DNA of 26,790 bases from JBDZUZ01 sp040255445 (GTDB lineage Bacteria; Planctomycetota; Phycisphaerae; Phycisphaerales; UBA1924). The position numbers and the translations under genes were made by a program. The stretch lies in assembly GCA_040255445.1 (NCBI GenBank), contig JBDZUZ010000032.1, positions 1-26,790 on the forward strand. The letters run 5' to 3'. Shown one piece after another: positions 15,616-22,064 of this stretch; position 1 is the stretch's first letter; the number at the start of each line of letters is the position of its first letter. The notes below the pieces were generated by a model. That model was not told the DNA's origin, searched no databases, and saw only the letters and a list, made by a program, of their open reading frames with translations.

Positions 15616-16470
15616 ATGAATCGCAGGACTCTGGGGCTGGGTATCGCGGCGGTCGGTCTGATGGGCCTGCTCTCGGGCGGGTGCGCATCTGGCCCGAAGA
15701 ATCCGCTGATCGCCCCGCAGTTCGTAGTCGCCCCGTACGACTCGAGCCGCGGCGAGGTGCTTTGGGCCGTCGCGCCGCTCCGCAACGAGACCGGGACGAC
15801 CGCGGCGGACCCGCTGGCGATCACCGATGCGCTCACGGCCGCGGCCGAGGAAGTCCGCGGCGTGCGGACGATCCCACTCAACCGGACATTGCAGGCGATG
15901 GCGGCCCTGGGGATGCCCGCGGTACGCACGCCCGATGAGGCCCGGATGCTCGCCTCGGCACTCGGTGTCGATGGTGTGCTTGTCGGGTCGATCACCTCGT
16001 ACGACCCGTACACCCCCACCCTGGGCCTGGCTGTCGTGCTCTTTGCCCGCGATGGAGCGATGGAGCGCGGGCCGAGCGGCGTGGATGTGCGCGAGCTGCG
16101 GCGGGCGACCACCGAGCCGACCAACCACCCGGGGAGCGTTTTCGCCAACGCGCCGATCGCGACCTATTCCGATCACCTGGACGCCAAGAACCATCAGGTG
16201 CTTCTGGATGTGCAGCGATTCGCCGAGGGGCGGATGGACAAGGCTTCGGCGATCGGCTGGCGGCGGTACACGGCGTCGATGCCGCTGTTCACCGAGTTCG
16301 CCTCGTTTCGGGTCATGGAGGGGCTGATGCAACAGGAATGGATCCGGCTCGCCGGGCCGGGAATCACCGGTTCGGGTGGGACCACGGGGAACGCCGGCGC
16401 GGTGAGCGGTTCGGGGGCAACCGGAGCAGGTGATGCGGCGGATGGTGGAGTGGGACGTGGCGGGGGCTAA
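15616..16470 (+). CDS. Putative lipoprotein, possibly of the CsgG/LpoB/GNA1162-like fold
   Basis: A 284-residue exported protein. The signal peptide ends in LLSGGC, so Cys20 is a probable lipidation site. The mature part opens with WAVAPLRNETGTT (about 50-62), then an Ala-rich helix, VRTIPLNRTLQAMAALGMP, and ALGVDGVLVGSITSYDPYTP (about 117-136). A strand with V-A-P-(hydrophobic)-N-x-T, a helix that bounds a strand naming a 'level', and a final GVDGVLVG strand are the pattern of the CsgG/LpoB/FlgO group of periplasmic lipoproteins, many of which regulate envelope or secretion machines. This is a fold-level guess. The C-terminus (about 255-284) is Gly/Ser/Ala-rich. The ATG at 15616 has AGGA 6 nt upstream; an ATG at 15595 would add seven residues. 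Confidence 0.7.
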   Translation: MNRRTLGLGIAAVGLMGLLSGGCASGPKNPLIAPQFVVAPYDSSRGEVLWAVAPLRNETGTTAADPLAITDALTAAAEEVRGVRTIPLNRTLQAMAALGMPAVRTPDEARMLASALGVDGVLVGSITSYDPYTPTLGLAVVLFARDGAMERGPSGVDVRELRRATTEPTNHPGSVFANAPIATYSDHLDAKNHQVLLDVQRFAEGRMDKASAIGWRRYTASMPLFTEFASFRVMEGLMQQEWIRLAGPGITGSGGTTGNAGAVSGSGATGAGDAADGGVGRGGG

Positions 16471-16613
16471 ATAACCCCGGCCTTCGTGTTCTCGGAGGTC
16501 AAGCCGCGTCCCTGTTTCACCGACTGATAGATGTGTTATCGCCCGGCAGAGCGCCGGAGCAGCGACCGCGCCAATGCGGCTGGGCCTCCGACTGGCCCGC
16601 CAGGAGTTCGAGC

Positions 16614-17648
16614 ATGTCCAGCCTTCCGATCACCGAGGCCTTCACCTCCTACCTGGCGGACGAGCGGCACTTCAGCCCGTACACGGCCCGCTGCTACGGC
16701 GCGGACCTGCGGCAGTTCGTCGAGTTCCTCGTGGTCGAGCACAGCGTCGAGATCGACGCGGCCGCGGAGAAGGCTGCGTTCGCGAAGCTCGGCGCGGGCA
16801 ACGGCGAAGCGCCCCGCGTGGGCGATGTGGCCGCGCTCCTGAACCCCGGCACGATTACAGCGATCATCTGCGGCGCGGTGCCCGACACGATCCGCTCGTT
16901 CCTCTCGCACCTCGGCGAACAGCAGTACTCCGCCGCGACGATGGCGCGGAAGATCGCGACGCTACGGTCGTTCTACAAGTGGGCGGACCGGCGCGGCTTC
17001 TCCAACGGCAATCCCATGACCCTGATCCGCACGCCCCGCCAGGGCAAGCGGCTCCCCAAGGCCATCACGATCGAGCAGATCGAGCAACTCCTGGCCGCCC
17101 CCGGCGACGCCGATGTGCTCGGCCGGCGTGACCGCGCCATGCTCGAAACGCTCTACTCGACCGGTATCCGCGTGAGCGAGCTGGTCGGGCTGATGATGGG
17201 CGACCTGGACATGACCGGCGAGGCGCTCCGCGTCCGCGGCAAGGGCAAGAAGGAACGGATTGTTCCGCTCGGCTCGCACGCCCTGATCGCGATCCAGCGG
17301 TACCTCGACCTGCTGCAGAACGACCCCAAGTTCGCCAACGCGGTCAAGACCGCTTCGCGCGAGGTGCCGCTCTTTGTCAACAAGCACGGCGGCCGCCTGA
17401 GCAGCCGCTCGGTCCGCCGCAAGCTCGACAAGTACCTCAAGCAGGTCGGGCTCGACCCCTCGATCAGCCCGCACACGCTGCGTCACAGCTTCGCGACGCA
17501 CCTTCTTGACAACGGCGCCGATCTCCGCAGCGTGCAGGAGCTGCTGGGCCACCAGTCGCTCAGCACCACGCAGGTGTACACGCACCTCACCACGCAGCGG
17601 ATGCAGGAGACGTACAACAAGGCCCACCCTCGGGCGCAGGCGAGCTGA
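16614..17648 (+). CDS. Tyrosine recombinase XerC/XerD
   Basis: A 344-residue site-specific recombinase, probably resolving chromosome dimers at dif. The N-terminal SAM-like DNA-binding domain starts with FTSYLADERHFSPYTARCYGADL. The catalytic domain (about 150-335) has the full set: Arg186 (STGIRVSEL), Lys210 (RGKGKKERIVPLG), His287 and Arg290 (SPHTLRHSFATHLL), His313 (LLGHQSLSTTQ) and the nucleophile Tyr322 (QVYTHL). It is about 40 residues longer than usual because of an insertion at about 41-88, between the first helices of the N-terminal domain. The start has AGGAG 7 nt upstream; a longer frame to 16533 adds an Arg/Pro-rich stretch. Motifs do not decide between XerC and XerD. No recombinase-borne element or repeats surround it, so a housekeeping role is likely. 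Confidence 0.9.
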   Translation: MSSLPITEAFTSYLADERHFSPYTARCYGADLRQFVEFLVVEHSVEIDAAAEKAAFAKLGAGNGEAPRVGDVAALLNPGTITAIICGAVPDTIRSFLSHLGEQQYSAATMARKIATLRSFYKWADRRGFSNGNPMTLIRTPRQGKRLPKAITIEQIEQLLAAPGDADVLGRRDRAMLETLYSTGIRVSELVGLMMGDLDMTGEALRVRGKGKKERIVPLGSHALIAIQRYLDLLQNDPKFANAVKTASREVPLFVNKHGGRLSSRSVRRKLDKYLKQVGLDPSISPHTLRHSFATHLLDNGADLRSVQELLGHQSLSTTQVYTHLTTQRMQETYNKAHPRAQAS

Positions 17649-17654
17649 ACACGG

Positions 17655-19040
17655 TCAGCCGCCCCCCGGCCCCCCGGCCGGGCTCTCCTTCGGAAGAGTC
17701 GGCTGCGACGAAGGATCAGCCGCCGGCTGATCCGCGGGCACGGGGACCTCGATCGGATCGACCCTCGGCCTGATGACCCGTTCGATCTCGGCGCGGAGCG
17801 CATCGACCTCGCCGGCGCGGCCGTCGAGCGGAATCGCCGCGGCGAGCCGCTGTTCACCATCGACAATCAGGATCATCGATGATGCAGATCGCGCGAAGCG
17901 GTCGAGCAGCGCGCTGCCCGATGATGTCCACACCAGACCGGCGTGGCCGCGGTCTTTCCATCGCTCGCCGATCGAGCGGATGAGCGGGGCGCGGAACTGC
18001 TGCACTTCGAGCACGGCGATCGGGTGTACGGCGACGCCGATGCGACCGCCGTTGCCCATCAGCCCGCGGCGTTCGAGCAACCGCTTCGCCTCGAGCGCAG
18101 CGCGGAGGCCGGCCGAGGCCGAGGTCTCGGCATCGGTATCCTCGGCTTTGAACAAGACGAGCAGCGCAGCGGCGGAGCGTTCGCGGTCGCCCGGGCCGAC
18201 CGCGGCGGCGCGGAGCGACTCCGCCAGCGACCAGGCGAGCATGTCGGTCGACATCAGCCCAAGGTTCGGAACGCGGGCGCCGATGGCGACATCCGGCGGC
18301 GGCGGCGAGAGCAATTCGAGAGAGTCGACGGCGGTGCGGCCCGCGGGGTCGATGTCCCAGGTGTGCGGCGGCGGCACGTTCACCGGCTCACTCGCCAGTT
18401 CGATGATGCCGCCCGCGCCGTCGGCCGGGTAGACGGTCACGTGACGCACGCGTCCGGTCGGTTCGGCGATGAGCACAATGCGGGCATCGGGCGACTGGCC
18501 CTCGAGACGGAGCCAGCCATTGTCCATCGCCGCGGCGGTGTGCCACTCGACGCCCGCGAGCGAAGCGACCTGGTGCTCGCCCTGACCCGATGCCAGGACC
18601 CAGTCGATCTGCGGGAGGGGGACCGGCGGGACAACGGCGTTGATAGCGGCGGGCGTGAGCGGGCCGTCGAAGGACCGCACAACCATGCGGGCCGGATCCT
18701 GCTGGCTGATGATGCGGACCAGGCCATCGCCGGCGAAGATCGTGAGGCGGCCAAGGTCAAGGCGTATGCGAGCGGGACGCTCGCTGCCGCCGGCGTCGTA
18801 GCGAGCCTCGATCACCGCGAGCCGCTCGGAGCTTGACGGGCTGACAGCGCGGACGACGATCTTCTCACCCTGGGCGCCCGCGCGGTAGTAGGCGGTGATG
18901 CTGTTCCAGAGCGAGGCGGGCGTGAGGACGGCTTCGGCGGATTCTGGAACGGAGGGCTGCTCTGGTGCAGGCGGAGGCTGCACCTGCGCGAACGGCAGTG
19001 TGAGGACCGAGGCCAGAGCGAGCGCCGGGACAGAAGGCAT
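17655..19040 (-). CDS. Secreted protein with LolA-like and degenerate thioredoxin-like parts
   Basis: A 461-residue exported protein of unknown function. A signal peptide spans about 1-19 (MPSVPALALASVLTLPFAQ). The first half (about 40-230) has the strand pattern of LolA/DUF2092-type lipid-binding folds (ITAYYRAGAQGEKIVVRAV, RIRLDLGRLTIFAGDGLVRIIS, VEWHTAAAMDNGWLRLEGQSP split across strands). The second half (about 255-430) follows a thioredoxin-like order (AALLVLFKAEDTDAE, RIGVAVHPIAVLEVQQF, SSMILIVDGEQRLAAAIPL), but no CxxC or any catalytic cysteine is present. The C-terminus is Pro/Gly-rich. Its ATG lies 6 nt after TACCAT, and the gene follows folK by 32 bp. It is convergent with xerC with only 6 bp between stops. 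Both domain calls are tentative. Confidence 0.68.
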   Translation of the reverse strand: MPSVPALALASVLTLPFAQVQPPPAPEQPSVPESAEAVLTPASLWNSITAYYRAGAQGEKIVVRAVSPSSSERLAVIEARYDAGGSERPARIRLDLGRLTIFAGDGLVRIISQQDPARMVVRSFDGPLTPAAINAVVPPVPLPQIDWVLASGQGEHQVASLAGVEWHTAAAMDNGWLRLEGQSPDARIVLIAEPTGRVRHVTVYPADGAGGIIELASEPVNVPPPHTWDIDPAGRTAVDSLELLSPPPPDVAIGARVPNLGLMSTDMLAWSLAESLRAAAVGPGDRERSAAALLVLFKAEDTDAETSASAGLRAALEAKRLLERRGLMGNGGRIGVAVHPIAVLEVQQFRAPLIRSIGERWKDRGHAGLVWTSSGSALLDRFARSASSMILIVDGEQRLAAAIPLDGRAGEVDALRAEIERVIRPRVDPIEVPVPADQPAADPSSQPTLPKESPAGGPGGG

Positions 19041-19046
19041 GCTCCC

Positions 19047-19052
19047 ATGGTA
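19047..19052 (-). promoter_or_regulatory. -10 element of the gene starting at 19040, leaderless configuration
   Basis: TACCAT on the minus strand, then GGGAGC, then ATG. The hexamer lies exactly 6 nt before the start. GGGAG is present in the spacer but only 1 nt from the ATG, too near for a normal ribosome site. Read-through from folK remains possible. Confidence 0.4.
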
Positions 19053-19072
19053 ACGGGGCCCCGCGTTCGGGA

Positions 19073-19567
19073 TCAGGGTCCGACCGGCGGCCTCTGGTCG
19101 AGCGCGGCCAGCAGTTCCGCTGCGGTGCGGCCGAGGACGGGGTGGCGGATATCCGGAGCGATCGCGGCGAGGGGCGCGAGCACGAAGCGACGCTCGTGCA
19201 GCCGCGGGTGGGGAACGGTGAGCCCCGGCTCGTCGATGACCCGGTCGCCATAGATGAGGAGGTCGAGGTCGAGCGTTCTGGGCCCCCATTGCTGGGTCGC
19301 GGTGCGGTCGCGGCCGCGGGTTCGTTCGATTCCGAGGAGGAGTTCGAGCAGCGCGGCGGGGGCGAGCGTGGTTTCGAGGAGCGCTGCGGCGTTGAGATAC
19401 GGCCCCTGGCCCGCGGGGCCTACGGGCTCGGTCTCGATCGGATCAGAGACCGCGACGACCCGCACACCCGGTGCAGCACCGAGAGCGCGGACCGCGGCAT
19501 CGAGATGGGCGGCGCGATCGCCCAGGTTCGAGCCCAGCGCGATCGCGGCGGTGCAAGATGTGCTCAT
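19073..19567 (-). CDS. folK: 6-hydroxymethyl-7,8-dihydropterin pyrophosphokinase (HPPK)
   Basis: A 164-residue cytosolic enzyme that transfers pyrophosphate from ATP to 6-hydroxymethyl-7,8-dihydropterin, a step in folate synthesis. Signatures are clear: IALGSNLGDR (about 9-18), the region ending YLNAA, the catalytic loop and Mg-binding WGPRTLDLDLLIYG (with the two Asp), and PHPRLHERRFVLAPLA. Length matches single-domain HPPK. The start is the ATG before STSCTAAIALGSN; a longer frame to 19684 crosses the sigma-factor terminator and is not used. No Shine-Dalgarno is evident; TACTCT lies 9 nt before the ATG. It is not next to folP or folB. Confidence 0.94.
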   Translation of the reverse strand: MSTSCTAAIALGSNLGDRAAHLDAAVRALGAAPGVRVVAVSDPIETEPVGPAGQGPYLNAAALLETTLAPAALLELLLGIERTRGRDRTATQQWGPRTLDLDLLIYGDRVIDEPGLTVPHPRLHERRFVLAPLAAIAPDIRHPVLGRTAAELLAALDQRPPVGP

Positions 19568-19597
19568 CGCGCCGGGAGAGTAGTGAGCGGGGCGGCT

Positions 19598-19636
19598 CAA
19601 AACGACAGGGCCCCGCCGGTTCGCGGCGGGGCCCTG
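19598..19636 (-). terminator. Strong intrinsic terminator of the sigma-factor gene
   Basis: Two perfectly complementary 13-nt arms, CAGGGCCCCGCCG at 19606-19618 and its complement at 19624-19636, enclose a 5-nt loop. On the minus strand TCGTTTTG follows, giving a short T-tract. It ends the flagellar block 25 bp after the sigma-factor stop and separates it from folK. Confidence 0.88.
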
Positions 19637-19661
19637 CTGGGACGATCGGTTGGAGCGGGCG

Positions 19662-20525
19662 TTATTCCGCCGGCTCGAGCTCACGCATGCGGTGCTGCAT
19701 CTGCGCCCGCAGGCGGAGCAGGATCGAGCTGTGCATCTGGCTGACGCGCGACTCGGAGAGGTCGAGGGTCGCGCCGATTTCCTTCATGGTCATCCCCTCG
19801 TAGTAGTAGAGGACGACGATGAGGCGCTCGGCGCGGCTCAGGCCCTTGGTCATGAGCTCGCGGAGGTCGCGGCGCTGCAGTTCGCCGACGGGGTTGGTCT
19901 GGTTCTCGTCGCGGATGACGTCGATCTCGCGGACATCGCGGCCGCCGTCGGAGGAGAAGCACCGCTGCGTGAGGCTGCGGGTCGCGACGGCCTTGCCATC
20001 GCGGTTGAGCTTGTCGAACTCTTCGCCCGAGACGTTGAGGATCTCGGCGACTTCGTTCTCGGTGGCGGGGCGGCCGGTGCGCTTCTCGATCTCCTGCTTG
20101 GCCTGCTCGACCTTCGCGCTGCGGGAGCGGACGAGGCGCGGGACCCAGTCCATCGAGCGGAGTTCATCGAGGATCGCGCCGCGGATACGCGGGGCGCAGT
20201 AGGTCTCGAACTTGACCTTGCGCTCCAGGTCGAACGCGTCGATCGCGTCCATGAGGCCGAAGATACCGGCGGACATCAGGTCCTCGATGTCGACCTCGTC
20301 GGGCAGACGCGTGTAGATGCGCTCCGCGTTGTAGCGGACGAGCGGCAGGAACTTCTCCATCAGGAAGTTGCGGATGCCTTCATCGCGCGTCTGCTGGTAC
20401 TGCGTCCAGACATCCGCGATCGGCACGGTGTCGTACGGCGAGCGCTTCTTGCTTGCTTCGGCGTGTCTCGCCGGAAAGCGCCCGTTGGAACGCAATCCGC
20501 CCCGGTACGCAGCTCTCACTGCCAT
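19662..20525 (-). CDS. fliA: RNA polymerase sigma factor, FliA/WhiG (sigma-28) family
   Basis: A 287-residue sigma factor that directs transcription of late flagellar genes (flagellin, chemotaxis). After a basic extension (about 1-30), region 2 is textbook: PLVRYNAERIYTRLPDEVDIEDLMSAG split around residue 62, then YCAPRIRGAILDELRSMDWVPR (about 110-131), the FliA/WhiG hallmark. Region 3 (EIEKRTGRPATENEVAEIL) and region 4 with its helix-turn-helix (YYEGMTMKEIGATLDLSESRVSQ in two pieces, about 245-267) complete it. The family includes flagellar FliA and sporulation WhiG; the adjacent flhA/flhF/flhG favour FliA. The start has AAGGAG 6 nt upstream, among the best ribosome sites in the window. A TATACT at 20617-20622 is a likely -10. 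No anti-sigma flgM is seen. Confidence 0.92.
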   Translation of the reverse strand: MAVRAAYRGGLRSNGRFPARHAEASKKRSPYDTVPIADVWTQYQQTRDEGIRNFLMEKFLPLVRYNAERIYTRLPDEVDIEDLMSAGIFGLMDAIDAFDLERKVKFETYCAPRIRGAILDELRSMDWVPRLVRSRSAKVEQAKQEIEKRTGRPATENEVAEILNVSGEEFDKLNRDGKAVATRSLTQRCFSSDGGRDVREIDVIRDENQTNPVGELQRRDLRELMTKGLSRAERLIVVLYYYEGMTMKEIGATLDLSESRVSQMHSSILLRLRAQMQHRMRELEPAE

Positions 20526-20616
20526 GGTCGACTCCTTGACCCTCTCCCGCGCTGCACGACTGGCACGGGCCGCTGAGATGTGTGCTGTCGAATCGTCCCT
20601 GACCGACAGTGCGGCC

Positions 20617-20622
20617 AGTATA
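20617..20622 (-). promoter_or_regulatory. Probable -10 element of the sigma-factor gene
   Basis: TATACT on the minus strand, five of six matches to TATAAT, about 92 nt before the ATG. No good -35 lies 16-18 nt upstream, so it may need an activator. It would give a leader of roughly 85 nt. Confidence 0.45.
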
Positions 20623-20643
20623 CCGAATCACGCAAGGTGTGCT

Positions 20644-20660
20644 GGGGAGTAACTCTCCCC
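20644..20660 (-). terminator. Hairpin after the small membrane-protein gene
   Basis: GGGGAG and CTCCCC form a 6-bp perfect stem with a 5-nt loop, 2 nt after the stop codon of the 95-residue gene. No T-tract follows on the minus strand, so termination would be partial, leaving read-through into the sigma-factor gene possible. Confidence 0.35.
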
Positions 20661-20662
20661 AT

Positions 20663-20950
20663 TCACCCATTCTTTTTTTCCACATCCAATACACCGAACG
20701 ATGACGGACGCCCCGGCTGCGGCACTTCCGGAATCGGGTTATCCGCCATATAGCGGTCGACATGGTCGCGGATCACAACATCCGCGACAGCGCCGATTGC
20801 CATACCAAGCAGATTGCAAACGAACAGAGCCAGAATGGCCCTGACCAGAACCGTTGATGGTTCGTTGCCGGCGACCAGCCCCGCGAGGACCGCAACGGCA
20901 AAGCCGGCGAGTCCGAACGCTGTCGAGATCACTCGTGTCTGGTGGTTCAC
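20663..20950 (-). CDS. Small membrane protein of unknown function in the flagellar block
   Basis: A 95-residue protein with two predicted transmembrane helices (about 9-27 and 36-60) joined by a short polar turn (GNEPS), followed by a soluble tail (DHVDRYMADNPIPEVPQP) ending in EKKNG. The helices contain small residues typical of tight packing. No family is recognised. The start is a GTG with GAGGGAG about 10 nt upstream. It lies between flhG and the sigma-factor gene on their strand, and a possible sigma-54 site lies in its upstream gap. The location suggests a flagellar accessory role, which is inference from position only. A run of seven A near the 3' end (20673-20679) is a possible slippage point. 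Confidence 0.72.
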   Translation of the reverse strand: MNHQTRVISTAFGLAGFAVAVLAGLVAGNEPSTVLVRAILALFVCNLLGMAIGAVADVVIRDHVDRYMADNPIPEVPQPGRPSSFGVLDVEKKNG

Positions 20951-21052
20951 GCCGCGTGGGCTCCCTCTCGGCGATCGGCAGAGCGCCGACTCCCTCTCGG
21001 ACTGGGTATCGGCGTCCGAAGGGGGTGACTGAAGGTCCTGATGCGGTTCTCA

Positions 21053-21068
21053 CGCAAAACTTGAGCCG
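21053..21068 (-). promoter_or_regulatory. Possible sigma-54 (-24/-12) promoter
   Basis: On the minus strand the sequence is CGGCTCAAGTTTTGCG. The GG and GC dinucleotides are separated by 10 nt, as required for -24/-12 promoters, and GGC, C and TTGC match the TGGCAC-N5-TTGC consensus. It lies in the 136-bp gap between flhG and the small membrane-protein gene, about 100 nt before that start. Flagellar genes are often under sigma-54 in other bacteria. One site in one gap is weak evidence. Confidence 0.3.
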
Positions 21069-21086
21069 AAGTTGGTACGGTCCGCG

Positions 21087-22064
21087 TTAGCGGCCCAGCA
21101 GCCGCGCGAGTAGACCGCGCCGTTCGCCCACGCCGCCCGAACGGTGCAGTTCGAGGAGCTTCGCCAGCGCTGCCGCCGCGTTTCGGACATCGCGGCTCAT
21201 CCGTGAACGCGGGTGCGACACCAGGACGGGCGATCGCTCGCGGATCGCGAGGCCCGCGGCGGCGTCCTCCTCGATCACACCGACCAGCCCCGGCTCGAAG
21301 CGCAGGAATCGGGCGCAGACCGTGCCGATCCGGCGGTGGACCTCTTCGCCCTCCGCCCGCGACAGCGCCTGGTTCACCAGCAGCGAGAGCGCGGGGGCAT
21401 CGGTCGCGGCATCGCGGGCGACGCGGGCATGAACGCACTTCATCAGGGCGTAGGCGTCGGCGATCGAGGTGGGCTCGGGTGTGGCGACCACGACGACCGC
21501 ATCCGCGGCCTCGACAAAGCTGGTGACGTGATCCCCGATTCCGGCGCCGGTGTCGATCAGGATGATGTCGCTCGTGTCCTCGATACGACCGAGCGCCTCG
21601 ACGATGCGGTCCCGCCGGCCTCGGCTCAGGTCGCCCCCCCGGCCCGGCCGGGGCAGGCCGACCGAACCCGGCACGAGGCGGAACCCGCCCGGCGCTTCGA
21701 CGGTGATTCGCGCGAGCACGGTGTCGACATCGGCATCGTCCTCGAACGCGGCATCGAGCCGGGTCGTGGGGTTCAGGCCGCAGAGCACATCGGCGTTGGC
21801 CAGGCCCAGATCAGCGTCGAGCAGTGTGACGCGGTGCCCCGCCTGCGCGAGACCGATGGCGAGGTTGACGCAGAGTGTCGTCTTGCCGACGCCACCCTTA
21901 CCGGAAGTGACCGCGACGATCGGGCAGGCGGCGCTCGATGCGGCGGTCTGGTCGGCGACGAGTTCGCGGAGGCGGGCCGCCTGGTCGCCGCGGGCGGGCG
22001 CCGACTGATCGGAGCGTCCGAAGCGGGCGACGACCGGGCTGGCCGAGGGGTGCAGTGTGCTCAC
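21087..22064 (-). CDS. flhG: FlhG (YlxH/FleN), MinD-like ATPase controlling flagellar number
   Basis: A 325-residue cytosolic, membrane-associating P-loop ATPase that acts with FlhF to set the number and place of flagella. The deviant Walker A motif is complete, with the signature Lys56 and the P-loop Lys61 (SGKGGVGKTT, 54-63). LLDADLGLANADVL (about 81-94) is typical of FlhG rather than ParA. IILIDTGAGIG carries the Walker B-like Asp, and VVVATPEPTSIADAYALMK is the conserved FlhG/MinD stretch. The C-terminus has a hydrophobic/basic helix (ERRGLLARLLGR) resembling a membrane-targeting sequence. The GTG start overlaps the flhF stop (GTGA), so the two are translationally coupled. The N-terminal 45 residues are variable. 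Confidence 0.94.
   Translation of the reverse strand: MSTLHPSASPVVARFGRSDQSAPARGDQAARLRELVADQTAASSAACPIVAVTSGKGGVGKTTLCVNLAIGLAQAGHRVTLLDADLGLANADVLCGLNPTTRLDAAFEDDADVDTVLARITVEAPGGFRLVPGSVGLPRPGRGGDLSRGRRDRIVEALGRIEDTSDIILIDTGAGIGDHVTSFVEAADAVVVVATPEPTSIADAYALMKCVHARVARDAATDAPALSLLVNQALSRAEGEEVHRRIGTVCARFLRFEPGLVGVIEEDAAAGLAIRERSPVLVSHPRSRMSRDVRNAAAALAKLLELHRSGGVGERRGLLARLLGR

Noticed and set aside
16471..16613. Search for a dif site next to the Xer gene
   Set aside because: No 28-bp sequence with two partly palindromic 11-bp arms resembling dif was seen; dif is usually not next to xer genes.
20644..20679. Hairpin followed by seven T on the plus strand, resembling an intrinsic terminator
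   Set aside because: The T-run starts 12 nt after the stem, no plus-strand gene lies upstream, and the T-run is part of the minus-strand coding sequence.
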